Positions 40,220 to 50,090 of a stretch of DNA of 64,000 bases are shown here, piece by piece. A program made the translations under genes and the position numbers. Under the pieces are notes generated by a model. That model ran no database searches and was not told the DNA's origin. It was given only the letters and a program-made list of their open reading frames with translations. The DNA is from an uncultured Spirochaetia bacterium (lineage in GTDB: Bacteria; Spirochaetota; Spirochaetia; SZUA-6; Bin103), in contig CATQHW010000001.1 in assembly GCA_958296075.1 (NCBI GenBank), positions 620,001-684,000 of the forward strand, read 5' to 3'. How positions within the stretch are numbered: the stretch's first letter is position 1; each line of letters begins with the position of its first letter.

Positions 40220-41815
40220 TCACATCCCCCATACGGTGACCGGCGCGCCGCCTTGGGTTTCGTGGCGGCGGTACAGCTTGTCCTCCCACGACGTGTCCTC
40301 GCGGCGGTCGAAGATCACCAGATGCCCTTCCGCGGCCGCGCAGCGATCCATGTAGGCGCGGGTCTGCTTGAGGCCCTCCCGCAGCGTTTCGTCAAGACCG
40401 CGGTGCAGCACCTTGCACTCGATCACCGCCTTCTGTGTCCGGCCGGCGCCGCGCGAAGTCGGCCAGAGGATCAGCAGGTCGGTGCGCATCCGACCCAGGC
40501 CGTACTCGCGCTCGATGCGCCCCCCGCTGTTGACGATCCGCTGCAGAAACGCCTGCAACAGCAACTGCGGGCCGGCCTCCCTGTACTGGAATCGCTCCAC
40601 CCAGTGTTCGGAGTGCTCCCGGAAGAACTCCTGGAACGCCGCCAACAGGTCGTCCATACGCAATGCCCCGTCGTCGCCGACGTACCAGGCGGGGTCCTGG
40701 TGGATCGACATCTCCTGCGTGGTATAGGTCAGGTCGCGCGGGATCACCTCCCGGTAGATCGGGTTGGCGATGCGCACCGGACGGTCGCGCGCGACCAGGC
40801 CGAGGTCGCGGACGTACTGCAAGTCGTCCGCGAGAATCGACTCCGCGGCTCCGGCGCCGCTCAGCAGGGGCTCGATGACGCGCCGCACCCGTTCCTCCTG
40901 CAGTTTGTCGGTGAGCTGATCCAGATGCGTATCCCGGCGGAGGATCAGTTGCTCGCGCGCGTCCTGGATGGCGCCGGCGGTGATCGGCCGGGAGCGGTCA
41001 CGGCCCGCCTTGTTGCGGAAACACGCTTCGTACGCCAGCGCGTTCGCCAGCCACGGCTGACCCTGCGTCAGCTCCCAGACGCCGCGCCGCGCTTCCGCCG
41101 TGAACGCTTGGCCGGTCTCCGCGGTGTGCTGCCCCAGCAGCGACTCGACCTCCTGCGGGGAGAAGTCGCCCAGGCGCAGGGATTCCGCCTTGACGTTGAA
41201 CGCGCTGCCGCCGGTGACGATCGCGTTCTGCGCCGTCGAGTGGATGCGGTAGTCGCGCACGTCGCGCACCCCGCACAGGATCACGCTCTGCGGAAAGCGG
41301 CGCGGCCGTTCCGGGCAGGCGGCGCGAAGTTGCCGGAGCACCGACAGGAGCGTGTCCCCGACCAGCGAATCGATCTCGTCGATCATGAGCGCCAGCGGCT
41401 TCGCGTCGGTCTCCGCCCAGCGCGACAGCACTTCCCCGAGCGCGTCGTTGGGGCCGACTTCGTCGAGGATACCGGGCCAGATCTCGGCGACGAACCGGTC
41501 GTCGAGCGTGTGCCGGGCCGCACGAGCCAGAGCGCTGAGGATCGCGCGCACCCCTTCGGAGACGTTTTCCCGAGCCGTCTGACCGATCTCGACGTTGACG
41601 TAGACGCAGCGGAACTCGCCGCCGCCGTTCAACCGATCGCGCAGCGCGAGCAGCGCCGACGTCTTGCCCGTCTGCCGCGGCGCGTGCAGGACGAAGTACT
41701 TTCGCTGCCGGATGAGGAGCAGCAGGTCGTCCACATCCAGCCGCGACAGTGGCGGGACATGGTAATGCATCTCCGGCTCGACCGGACCGGCCGTGTTGAA
41801 GAAGCGCCTCATCAA
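40220..41815 (-). CDS. AAA ATPase (AAA_35-like) fused to a PD-(D/E)XK-like nuclease domain
   Basis: 531 residues, start MMRRFFNTAGPVEPEMHYHV. Walker A is LHAPRQTGKTSALLALRD (residues about 43-60), Walker B LALMIDEIDSLVGD (about 140-153), sensor-like ILCGVRDVRDY. The C-terminal ~160 residues contain REYGLGRMRTDLLILWP and KAVIECKVLHRG, a plausible PD-(D/E)XK core (Asp...Glu-Cys-Lys). Known: the ATPase half is the AAA-like family often coupled to DUF nucleases; the fused form is usually 'AAA-like domain protein'. It starts 1 bp after the ImmA-like gene. Truncated relatives lie at 57458-57502 and 58409-58880. Confidence 0.85.
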   Translation of the reverse strand: MMRRFFNTAGPVEPEMHYHVPPLSRLDVDDLLLLIRQRKYFVLHAPRQTGKTSALLALRDRLNGGGEFRCVYVNVEIGQTARENVSEGVRAILSALARAARHTLDDRFVAEIWPGILDEVGPNDALGEVLSRWAETDAKPLALMIDEIDSLVGDTLLSVLRQLRAACPERPRRFPQSVILCGVRDVRDYRIHSTAQNAIVTGGSAFNVKAESLRLGDFSPQEVESLLGQHTAETGQAFTAEARRGVWELTQGQPWLANALAYEACFRNKAGRDRSRPITAGAIQDAREQLILRRDTHLDQLTDKLQEERVRRVIEPLLSGAGAAESILADDLQYVRDLGLVARDRPVRIANPIYREVIPRDLTYTTQEMSIHQDPAWYVGDDGALRMDDLLAAFQEFFREHSEHWVERFQYREAGPQLLLQAFLQRIVNSGGRIEREYGLGRMRTDLLILWPTSRGAGRTQKAVIECKVLHRGLDETLREGLKQTRAYMDRCAAAEGHLVIFDRREDTSWEDKLYRRHETQGGAPVTVWGM

Positions 41816-41816
41816 C

Positions 41817-43228
41817 TCACGACGCGGCGGCCGGTCTCGTATCCCAGACCTTGGCTACGCCGTGATTCCGTATCTGACGTGCGATTACCCACGACGAAAC
41901 GCCGAACACGGCAGCCAGTTCGTCGATGTCGTCGCCGTCCACCACCGGCCGGGACACTCTCTGTTGCAGGCCGGACGACGGTGCCAGGAACTCGGCCGCG
42001 AAGGCGCGGTTGCGCTGCTGGCGCTCGGAATACGCTCCGGTGAGAAGCGTTTCCGTGCCGGGAGATACCAACGCTTCCGCAAGGGCGCGGCAGAAGTGGA
42101 AGCGTTTGTTTCTTCGCCGGAGAACTCCCGAAACGCGAACGCGGGATTCCGGTCATCGTCCGCGGTTATCACGCCATCAATCAATCCAACCTCCCTGAAG
42201 TCCACGGGCGCCGTCACGTTGGTGAGCAATGCGGGCTCCTCGCCGATCGCTTCCGCGATTCGCGCCATGGAAGGCAGCGGCGTGCCGTCCAGGTCCAGGT
42301 CGCGCCGCAGCTCCTGAGCCAACCGGTAACCTGCCGCCCACGGAGTGGGTGCCCGCACCGGCTCGGCGAAGAGCATTTCCCGATCGATGGACCCGAGGCG
42401 TTTCCAGCGCAGACCATTGGCCTTGGCGCGGCCGAGCGCGCCGGTAACGGCAGAACACTCCATCATCAGATTCTGCGCACTGAATACTGCGGTCGCTTCT
42501 TCGAGCGCCGCCCCGCCCAACTCGCCGGCAAGCGCCAACACGAGTGAGCGCTCGTTGTCATCCATGGCATAGGGATCCCAACCGAGCCGGGCAGCGGTTC
42601 GGCAGAATTCGATCTCGTCCGTATCGGCTCCCTGAATCGCCGACCACTCTTCCTGCAGCAACGTCCCTTCGACGCCGAGAGACCGAAGCCGCCGGATGAC
42701 CAGATCAATGAGGTCGGCGCACGCGGCGCGAAACTCGTCGCTGTCCACCCATGCCTCTCCCCCGCCGAGGAATTCGATGGAGGTCCAGGGCGGCCTGTCG
42801 GGCTCCCATGCCAGGCGGGTCAAACCACCGTGAGGGAACATCCGCAGTTCCGGAAACGCATATCCTTCACGGTCGCCGCCGATCGCGTGCCTGCGGCGAA
42901 AGCCGGGATCGCCTTCCTTCGCCGGACTGCTGATCTCGTGCGTGAGAAACCACCAGTTGGTTGCTACCCACTCTGCAAACGGATACAGCGGGACGTACAC
43001 GAAGTTGCGCACGGTCTGTGCCCGTGTGTCCAGAACGCGGGTGACGATCGAGTCGTCGACGCGAATCTCCAGCGCTGCCCATGTCGAGGCCAGTTCGGGG
43101 CCGCGGATGCCGTCCGCATCCACCCAGTCGGTCTTGAAACTAAGACTCGGCATACGGAGCTTCGATTCCTTCGGGCCACTCTTCTTCCTTGAGCGGGAAC
43201 CTTTGTACGATCCTGTTCCGCGATTCAC
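41817..43228 (-). pseudogene. ImmA/IrrE-like protein lacking the metal motif, frameshifted
   Basis: The start is probably GTG at 43228 with GAGGG upstream; an ATG at 43153 is the alternative. The main frame reads through AIGEEPALLTNVTAPVDFRE and AFAFREFSGEE, then near 42105 shifts into the frame RFHFCRALAEALVSP, RNRAFAAEFLAPSSGL and DIDELAAVFGVSSWVIARQI. The last blocks are those of ImmA/IrrE metallopeptidases, but the HExxH site is replaced by CRALAEAL, so the protein would be inactive as a peptidase even when intact. The N-terminal ~300 residues match no family I know. It sits between the MORC-like gene and the AAA-nuclease gene. Confidence 0.65.
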
Positions 43229-43265
43229 GAGCCGACCCTCGACGACATATAACCCATTCGAACAT

Positions 43266-45302
43266 TCATCCGATAATCGGTTGAAAATTCCTGATACGCT
43301 CAACCAGTTCCCTTATATCGCTTGTCTGAACCGAAGCCTCTATAAACTTCGCATAGGCCGAATGTGCATTATTTATCAGTGCTTCATATGTTATGACTCT
43401 GATAGAATGCGGCCTCAACGACTCCTCGTCGTTCCTTCTCTCCTCCAGATCCTCCCATCCCCGTGGAAGCGAGCCTACGATGCATACCGCCTCAACCGGA
43501 TTCTGCAATTCGTCCATCTCACGAAGCTTCGATTTCACGGCCCTGATATATCTCTTTACCTGTTCCTCGATTTCCGTCTTATCCAGTTTACTTGACGATC
43601 GCTTGAGTTCTACTATCACGTGCGCTGAGGCAACCCTTCTATATTGTATATCAGGTCGAATTTGTCGCCCACTTCCGACACCATCAACTACCTCTTGTAT
43701 TCTCTTCTCCATTTCCGCGTATTGCGTCGCCCGCTCCCATGCCGGATCAAGCAGCCACAAATGGTTAAATATGTAGTCCTGCAAGACCCTTTCCTTAGCA
43801 TCGTCGTCGACTTGCTCACGAAGTCTAGAGATGACGCCAAGCCGCTCGTGAACAATCTCCGAATAGCGCGCTGCCTCGATGGCGTCGATATCCTTTAGAT
43901 AATCAAGAAACATACGCAGTTCCGCTTCGTTTGAACTACTAATTTTATCCAATTGGTCAACGGCGCTCTTCAACTTCAAAGTCTCGAACGCCAATATCCC
44001 GTCTGCATAAAAGCCCTGCTTATAAGCCTCGTCCACCCCTGCCTTGTCGATTGCTCCGAAGATCTTTCGCGCCTTGCTCTTCAACGATGCAGGCGTCAGC
44101 TTCTCGTACCATTGTTTCACGTGAGGGTTAGACGACAGCGCTTCCTCTAGCCCCCTCTTCTCCTTGAGATCATTTGTCTTCGACCAGATCCACTTTAATT
44201 CCGCCTCAATGAACTTTTTGACAGCAAGATAACGCGGATCCTCTTCTGCAATCCGCTGCCGACTCGATGTCGCAATATCCTCGTGATCATCTTCATCAAG
44301 AAAGTCAGCATATATCTCACCATAGATATACTTGGTAATCATCCCACCGAGACGATACTCTTGGAGTATATCCTCCTGCGCCACCTTCCCTCGAACTACG
44401 ATGGTAATCTTGTTCAGATTGTCGTTTGAACCGCCGTCCAGATCATTAGACCGTCTGGCGATCGCAATCCATCCCTGGATCTCATGTTCGCCTTCTGTCA
44501 TGGCCGTACCCGATCGGTCAAATTGCGCCGGCCGTTTGATGGCTATTTGTCCTTCACCTGATGTCTCTGCATCTAGGTTCTTACAGTGCCGAGAATAATC
44601 GTAGTCACCATATTGAAACAGAAATCGCGCCTTGTGAAAATAGTCCCGGTCGTCCAACGTAATCGCGTCGCCGTTAATTCGGATACAAAATTCTCCGTCA
44701 GCCTTCATTACTTGGATCCCAAATCGCCGTGCCAGTCGCCTTCTTAACCCGTTTATCGAGGCCTGCGTAAGTCGCGCTTTCTTTAGCCCCGAAATCCTGA
44801 TGATAGTTCCTTGCTTGGAAACAGTCTCATCGGACCGTATCTTCTTTGGTTCATAATTGATGGTTTTTGACGGCTCTTCTGATCGTATCGCGTCCTTTAT
44901 TTCCTCCGCATCCATCACAAACGACTCGATCTCGCCACCGGCCTTTCGGCTGTGCACTTCAAATCTATCAGCGATAGCAAATAATGATAGCTTCCCAATG
45001 CCCTTTCTCCCCATCGGCTTCCGTCTCATGGATGTGCGCGAGCCGTCGCGCGTCCGTCTTTGATAGCCGACGCACAGATACTTGTCGTTGATATCATCCG
45101 CATTCATACCATCTCCGTCGTCGATTATCTCTATGATTTTATTCTCGATGTCGAATCTAACGTCAACCGTCCTCGCGTCAGCATCCCACGAGTTCGCAAT
45201 CACTTCCGCCAACACCGTAGGGGTGTTACTATAGAGATTCAACCCCAGATGATTGAGCACATTTAGGCTAATGGTCATCCGATACCGACTACTATCGTTC
45301 AT
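43266..45302 (-). CDS. MORC-like GHKL ATPase with C-terminal PD-(D/E)XK nuclease domain
   Basis: 678 residues; ATG at 45302 with GGAGG, overlapping the methyltransferase stop by 11 bp. GHKL motifs: LAEVIANSWDADARTV (residues about 30-45, Glu/Asn/Asp), IEIIDDGDGMNADDI (about 60-74) and RKPMGRKGIGKLSLFAIADR (about 95-114). A long helical middle follows. The C-terminus has RPDIQYRRVASAHVIVELKR (about 560-580), a nuclease-type D...ELK core. Known: MutL/MORC-related GHKL ATPases coupled to cytosine methyltransferases and Vsr-like nucleases form a restriction type (Iyer, Abhiman and Aravind). DNA is markedly AT-richer than the flanks. Confidence 0.88.
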   Translation of the reverse strand: MNDSSRYRMTISLNVLNHLGLNLYSNTPTVLAEVIANSWDADARTVDVRFDIENKIIEIIDDGDGMNADDINDKYLCVGYQRRTRDGSRTSMRRKPMGRKGIGKLSLFAIADRFEVHSRKAGGEIESFVMDAEEIKDAIRSEEPSKTINYEPKKIRSDETVSKQGTIIRISGLKKARLTQASINGLRRRLARRFGIQVMKADGEFCIRINGDAITLDDRDYFHKARFLFQYGDYDYSRHCKNLDAETSGEGQIAIKRPAQFDRSGTAMTEGEHEIQGWIAIARRSNDLDGGSNDNLNKITIVVRGKVAQEDILQEYRLGGMITKYIYGEIYADFLDEDDHEDIATSSRQRIAEEDPRYLAVKKFIEAELKWIWSKTNDLKEKRGLEEALSSNPHVKQWYEKLTPASLKSKARKIFGAIDKAGVDEAYKQGFYADGILAFETLKLKSAVDQLDKISSSNEAELRMFLDYLKDIDAIEAARYSEIVHERLGVISRLREQVDDDAKERVLQDYIFNHLWLLDPAWERATQYAEMEKRIQEVVDGVGSGRQIRPDIQYRRVASAHVIVELKRSSSKLDKTEIEEQVKRYIRAVKSKLREMDELQNPVEAVCIVGSLPRGWEDLEERRNDEESLRPHSIRVITYEALINNAHSAYAKFIEASVQTSDIRELVERIRNFQPIIG

Positions 45303-46311
45303 TTGCGACCTCCATGATACACTTGCCAATGGCTTCCGCCAACTTTACTGGCACGGCATTTCCAATGTGTCGCGCAAGACGGTGGACCACGATAGCATCG
45401 CCGTTATCGATCAAACGGTAGTCTATCGGAAATGTCTGCAGTAGAGCGCCTTCACGAATCGAAATGGTCCGATCTTGTTCCGGATGTCCGAACCGTCCCG
45501 TGCTATAGTAACAGAACTGGGTGGTAATGGTGGGAGCCGGAGAATCCCAGCTCATTCTTCCGTATGGACCTGGATAGTATGCACGACGATGGCATCGACT
45601 GATATACGTATCATCCCAATCCTTCCAGGAGCCACCGGGTACCGACTGTCGAATTCGACCGCGATTGCGGAGCGATAAAGGAAGGGTTGTGTGCGCCGGA
45701 TCCGCTGGAAAAGATTTGCCGTCTTCAATGGTCGGCAGCGCGCCTATGAGGCTCCCTACAGTCGGGCGACTGTCCGTCGGGCGCGGGAGGAGAATCGGCC
45801 CTAGACGGGACGCGAGTAGCACTATCCTTCGCCTCGTTTGGGGGACACCATAGTTGACACACGACAAGATCGCGTGCTGGAACGCGTACCCTAGTTGGCT
45901 TAGCGTGCCCAGAAGTCTGTCAAACGCCCGATGTTTCGCAAGTCCAGGAACGTTCTCCATCGAGACTATATCGGGCATCACGTCCTTGATAAGACGCGCA
46001 AATTCATCTACAAGAGAGCAGTCCTCGTCGTCAGGGAGACGAGTCTTTCTAGTGTGCGCCGAAAACGGCTGACAAGGAGCGCAGCCTACCATCACCGTCA
46101 CGTCAGCGCCTTCGTAGTGTGGCGCGATGTCGCTAGAGCGCACACTACGAACATCGACATTATAGAACTTTGATTGGAGATTGTTTGCTTCGTATGCGAA
46201 TCGGCAAGACTCGTCATTGTCGAATCCCGCCCGTACTGTGATACCGGCCATACTGAGTCCATAGGTTAGGCCGCCAATTCCGCAGAAAAGATCGACCGCG
46301 GAAACAGTCAT
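45292..46311 (-). CDS. dcm: DNA (cytosine-5-) methyltransferase
   Basis: 339 residues from ATG at 46311 (MTVSAVDLFCGIGGLTYGLS); a start 12 bp upstream (46323) is also open. All landmark motifs are present: DLFCGIGG (I), VGCAPCQPFSAHT with the catalytic Cys (IV), VSMENVPGLAKH (VI), YGVPQTRRRIVLLA (VIII) and HRLARHIGNAVPVKLAEAIG (X). The target-recognition region between VIII and X is short, about 90 residues. It methylates cytosine C5 at a specific sequence; site unknown. It is flanked by vsr and the MORC-like gene in the order vsr-dcm-MORC. Confidence 0.97.
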   Translation of the reverse strand: MTVSAVDLFCGIGGLTYGLSMAGITVRAGFDNDESCRFAYEANNLQSKFYNVDVRSVRSSDIAPHYEGADVTVMVGCAPCQPFSAHTRKTRLPDDEDCSLVDEFARLIKDVMPDIVSMENVPGLAKHRAFDRLLGTLSQLGYAFQHAILSCVNYGVPQTRRRIVLLASRLGPILLPRPTDSRPTVGSLIGALPTIEDGKSFPADPAHTTLPLSLRNRGRIRQSVPGGSWKDWDDTYISRCHRRAYYPGPYGRMSWDSPAPTITTQFCYYSTGRFGHPEQDRTISIREGALLQTFPIDYRLIDNGDAIVVHRLARHIGNAVPVKLAEAIGKCIMEVANER

Positions 46312-46390
46312 GCCGCTAACCAAATCGAAATAAGAGGTTGTATTATCTCCAACATCCTCAGAATACGTTGGGTGACGACCTGACCCATCA

Positions 46391-46810
46391 TCAAATTCCG
46401 TTATCGAGAAACGACCTTATTTTGTTGCCTAGCGCGTCAAGACTCGTTTTCCTGGTCTCGCATTCCCATATGACCATCACCTTCCAGCCCATTTCTTGAA
46501 GCATCTTCTGGTCCTCCGCGTCGCGCTCGACATTTCTACGTAGTTTCGGCAACCAATAGTCTTGACGCGATTTCGGAAGTCGATTTCCTTGGCGGCAGCT
46601 ATGCTGATGCCAGAAGCAGCCGTGAATGAATATGACCTTGCGTCTCGCGGAAAACACCAAGTCGGGTGTGCCGGGAAGGTCCTTGCGGTACAGACGGTAG
46701 CGATAGCCCATCCGATGGATGTATCGTCGAACCTTGATCTCCAGTTGAGTGTCAGCGCTAGTCACCGCTTTCATAACCCGACTGCGGTATCCCTGTTCGT
46801 ACTGCGCCAT
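46391..46810 (-). CDS. vsr: Very short patch repair (Vsr) endonuclease
   Basis: 139 residues, start MAQYEQGYRSRVMKAVTSAD. Motifs: RSRVMKAVTSADTQLEIKVR, MGYRYRLYRKDLPGTPDLVF, KVIFIHGCFWHQHSCRQGNR (zinc-site region) and the C-terminal GWKVMVIWECE. In Vsr the catalytic Asp lies in PGTPDLVF and a His in HGCFWHQH. Known role: nicks at T:G mismatches produced by deamination of 5-methylcytosine; in some GHKL-linked systems Vsr-like proteins act as the restriction nuclease. It is 67 bp upstream of dcm. Confidence 0.96.
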   Translation of the reverse strand: MAQYEQGYRSRVMKAVTSADTQLEIKVRRYIHRMGYRYRLYRKDLPGTPDLVFSARRKVIFIHGCFWHQHSCRQGNRLPKSRQDYWLPKLRRNVERDAEDQKMLQEMGWKVMVIWECETRKTSLDALGNKIRSFLDNGI

Positions 46811-46867
46811 TACCGGGCCAATCGGTTAATCATACAACGCCACGGACCTCTAGGCAAGCGCTTCAGG

Positions 46868-48634
46868 TCACGGTAGGACCGGACGGCGGGTGAGCCCGGT
46901 CGTTGGCGCTGAGTGTATTGCTTCGTGCAGTAATGAGTTAAGAAGCTGGTAACGCAGGTCATGGCAGGCGGACGCACTGATTTCCACGCGGTCGCACAAG
47001 GCTACCAGCTCGTCCACCTTGGCGACAATACGGTGTTGTTCGGCGAGAGGCGGGACCGGGCACGGGATACCGGCCATTCGTCTGCCCGATACTTCCTTGA
47101 ATGTTGTTCCTGAAGCGCTCTCATCGATCCTCGGCCCAAATGCCGTTAGAACGATCGCGATGAACCGTGAACATTCCATCTCGTATGGTACGAGCGACTT
47201 GAATCCCTGATTGGTAGAGATTGGATTGGCAGCGACTGCGACGTATCCTATGGGTGCGCGACTCGTAAAAAGCACCGTTCCTGTGGGCATCAATGTCGCC
47301 GAAGAAGCATGAATACCTTGTTCGGTAAGATCACGTCTCCCGCGCGAAATATACGATTGCGAATTGCGTCCCAAGTCCGCGGGAGTCAGCCACGGAAATC
47401 CCGTCCCAGTATCGGCGAAATTCTTAGAATCACTCGCGTCGGGCGTGCCTCCACCAACAATAGTTCCGACTGCATCAAGTCTGACCCACTGCCAGCAAGA
47501 GGGAATCGCGAAAGGAGCGATTGGTATTGGTGTCTCGCTGCCCTCATATTCGCGAGGCTTTCTAATCTTCCATTTCTCTACCATCTGCATCTTCTGCTCG
47601 GCAATTCTATTCAGCAGTGCCGATGCGGTTCCTTCGTTCGGGTCCTGCGGCACCAGTTTACCGCGCACGGCGAGGTCGAGGATGGTACGGCGGAGCGCCT
47701 TGATCTGATCTGTACGCGTCGTAAGCCGGTCAAGGTTGTTGACAGCGAATACGACATGGGCGTGAAACGTCGATGGATCGGGTTCGGGATCCCTTAGTCG
47801 AGCGAGGCTCGTTGTCACAAACCTGGTGCGAGCTGCCTCCCGCTTCTCTCGCGTATCCTTCAGTCGATCGCATAAGGACATCAACTCGCCAACCTTGACG
47901 ACGATACGATGTTGCTCAGCAAGGGGCGGAAGACCAATGCTCATCTTCAAAAGAATCGACTGGTTCAAGTTCTGCATGGTAGCACCAACCGCACATTCAT
48001 CGAGGTATTTCCTAACAAATGGTGATCTCATTAGCATGGCTAAGTACGATTCATTGACGCATTTAGGAAGACGAATAATTAGACTTCCAGTGCCGCATAG
48101 CCAACCTGATTCTTGTTCGGAAACCACGGCGCACCGCCCCATTTCACCGCGACGAGCCATAACAATATCGCCGACTTCGAGCTTGTACTTGGCGAGTCGA
48201 TCCAGAGTATTGCTTGCCACAGCCATCTTGTCGATCGGTACGATCTTCCCCTCCTGCATAGACGCCGGGTTGATCACGGGCGTTTTCCCCAGGTCATAGT
48301 CACTTCGATGGAGGGAGCTACCGAACGGTCCCGTTTGTAATTCGGTAATGATATCGGCGAACTTCGCTACTGACCAACCGGAGGGGAGTTCATAGGATAG
48401 ACTATTGGGCGACAAATCCGTATATTGTCGTGCCCGCTTCCTTCCGGTGTTGGACAACCGGTCCTTTTCCAGAGCGATTCGGATCAATAGCTCAGCAGCC
48501 GGCTCGTCGTTCGGGTCCTGCGGCACCAGTTTGCCGCGCACTGCCAGATCGAGGATGAAGCGTCGCAGGCGCGGGACCGCGTTGGGCGAGTCGGCGATGC
48601 GGTCAAAGTGAGTGTACAGGCAATCCGGGATCAT
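46868..48634 (-). CDS. hsdS: Type I restriction enzyme S subunit (cluster 2)
   Basis: 588 residues, start MIPDCLYTHFDRIADSPNAV. The first TRD runs from LPSGWSVAKFADIITELQTG to LPPLAEQHRIVVKVGELMSL (residues about 80-260); the second runs from IPSCWQWVRLDAVGTIVGGG to VPPLAEQHRIVAKVDELVAL (about 375-560). Each is followed by a coiled-coil spacer. RFILDLAVRGKLVPQDPNDE near the N-terminus repeats as RTILDLAVRGKLVPQDPNEG mid-protein, showing the internal two-fold design. The TRDs are AT-rich. It overlaps hsdM by 4 bp. Confidence 0.95.
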   Translation of the reverse strand: MIPDCLYTHFDRIADSPNAVPRLRRFILDLAVRGKLVPQDPNDEPAAELLIRIALEKDRLSNTGRKRARQYTDLSPNSLSYELPSGWSVAKFADIITELQTGPFGSSLHRSDYDLGKTPVINPASMQEGKIVPIDKMAVASNTLDRLAKYKLEVGDIVMARRGEMGRCAVVSEQESGWLCGTGSLIIRLPKCVNESYLAMLMRSPFVRKYLDECAVGATMQNLNQSILLKMSIGLPPLAEQHRIVVKVGELMSLCDRLKDTREKREAARTRFVTTSLARLRDPEPDPSTFHAHVVFAVNNLDRLTTRTDQIKALRRTILDLAVRGKLVPQDPNEGTASALLNRIAEQKMQMVEKWKIRKPREYEGSETPIPIAPFAIPSCWQWVRLDAVGTIVGGGTPDASDSKNFADTGTGFPWLTPADLGRNSQSYISRGRRDLTEQGIHASSATLMPTGTVLFTSRAPIGYVAVAANPISTNQGFKSLVPYEMECSRFIAIVLTAFGPRIDESASGTTFKEVSGRRMAGIPCPVPPLAEQHRIVAKVDELVALCDRVEISASACHDLRYQLLNSLLHEAIHSAPTTGLTRRPVLP

Positions 48635-50088
48635 CGAGTCAACGCTTCCGTCAAGATCGCCTTCAAGCGGTCGCGAACGTTCGCCGCGTCAGCCTCGGCG
48701 GCAGTCAACTCGGCCAGCAGCGTCTCGGGGTCACCGTGCTCGTCTTCGCGGGTGTTCGGGTTCCTGAAGTCGAGATTGTAACCCCGCGCCTTCACTTCTT
48801 CGGCGGTCACCTTCCAGGCGCGGTCCGTCTCCTGGCGGCCTCGGCGCTCGCGACCGCCCCACCAGTCGATGCAGCCTTGCAGGTGCTCCGGACGGATCGA
48901 CCTCGTCATGGAATACGCCTTCTGGCCCGCGGGCACCAGGTGTTCGTAGAACCAGACGTCGCGCGTGGGCTCGCCTTTCTCGAAGAACAGCAGGTTGGTG
49001 CCGATGGAAGCGTAGGGGCGGAACACGGAGTTGGGCAGGCGCACGATGGTGTGCAGGTTGCATGCCTCCATCAAGTGCTCCTTGAGCCGGGTCTTGACGC
49101 CTTCGCCGAACAGCGATCCGTCCGGCAGCACGACCGCTGCGCGCCCGCTTGGCTTCAGCAGGCGGACGATCAGCGCCAGAAACAGGTCCGCGGTTTCCTT
49201 GGTGCGGAAATGCGGGGGGAAGTTGCTCTCGATTCCGCCCTCCTCCTTGCCGCCGAACGGCGGGTTGGTGAGCACGATGTCGACGCGATCGCTCGGTCCC
49301 CAACTGACGTAGGGGCGGGCCAGCGTGTTGTCGTGGCGGACGAAGCCGGGGTCCTCGACGCCGTGCAGCAGCATGTTGGTGACGCAGAGCATGTGCGGAA
49401 GCTGCTTCTTCTCCACGGCGCGCAGGGCGCCCTGCATGGTCCGTTCGTCGTCCGGCTGTTTGACGTAGCGCTCGCGCATGTGGCGCAGGGCGCAGGTCAG
49501 GAAGCCGCCCGTGCCGCAGGCGGGATCGAACAGGAGCTCGCCCGGCCGCGGGTCGATGCGGTCGACCATGAAGGCGGTGACGGCGCGCGGCGTGTAGTAC
49601 TCGCCGGCATTGCCGGCCGATTGCAGGTCGTTGAGAAACTGTTCGTAGATGTCGCCGAAGTGCTGGCGGTCGGTCAGATCGTTGAAGTCGATGCCGTTGA
49701 TCCGGTTGATCACCTGCCGCATCAACTGGCCGGACTTCATGTAGTTGTAGGCGTCTTCGAATATCTCCCGCACCACGCGGCGGCGCCGGCCGGGACGGCC
49801 CGAAACCGGCAGCGTCTTCAGCGCCGGGAACAGGTCGCCGTTGACGAAGTCGAGCAACTCCTCTCCCGTGGTTCCTTCGGGGTCCGCCGCCCAGGCGCTC
49901 CACCGGTACCGCCTGGGGATCGGGGACGCATAGTCGTCGTGGATCAGTTCCAGCTCCTGGTCCTGGTCGTCGATGATCTTGAGGAAGAACATCCAGCCCA
50001 GTTGACTGAGGCGCTGGGCGTCGCCGTCGATCCCGGTGTCCTGGCGCATGATGTCCTGGATCGACTTGATGTGCGTGCGAACGGACAT
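48631..50088 (-). CDS. hsdM: Type I restriction enzyme M (N6-adenine methyltransferase) subunit
   Basis: 485 residues, start MSVRTHIKSIQDIMRQDTGI. The N-terminal helical domain is followed by DPACGTGGFLTCALRHMRER (SAM-binding motif I, residues about 185-204) and VLTNPPFGGKEEGG (catalytic NPPF motif, about 268-281). The C-terminal helix bundle contacts HsdS. With HsdS it is a site-specific adenine methyltransferase; with HsdR it restricts. It starts 2 bp after the hsdR stop and overlaps hsdS. This is the only hsdM in the window, so it could in principle also serve cluster 1. Confidence 0.97.
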   Translation of the reverse strand: MSVRTHIKSIQDIMRQDTGIDGDAQRLSQLGWMFFLKIIDDQDQELELIHDDYASPIPRRYRWSAWAADPEGTTGEELLDFVNGDLFPALKTLPVSGRPGRRRRVVREIFEDAYNYMKSGQLMRQVINRINGIDFNDLTDRQHFGDIYEQFLNDLQSAGNAGEYYTPRAVTAFMVDRIDPRPGELLFDPACGTGGFLTCALRHMRERYVKQPDDERTMQGALRAVEKKQLPHMLCVTNMLLHGVEDPGFVRHDNTLARPYVSWGPSDRVDIVLTNPPFGGKEEGGIESNFPPHFRTKETADLFLALIVRLLKPSGRAAVVLPDGSLFGEGVKTRLKEHLMEACNLHTIVRLPNSVFRPYASIGTNLLFFEKGEPTRDVWFYEHLVPAGQKAYSMTRSIRPEHLQGCIDWWGGRERRGRQETDRAWKVTAEEVKARGYNLDFRNPNTREDEHGDPETLLAELTAAEADAANVRDRLKAILTEALTR

Positions 50089-50090
50089 GC

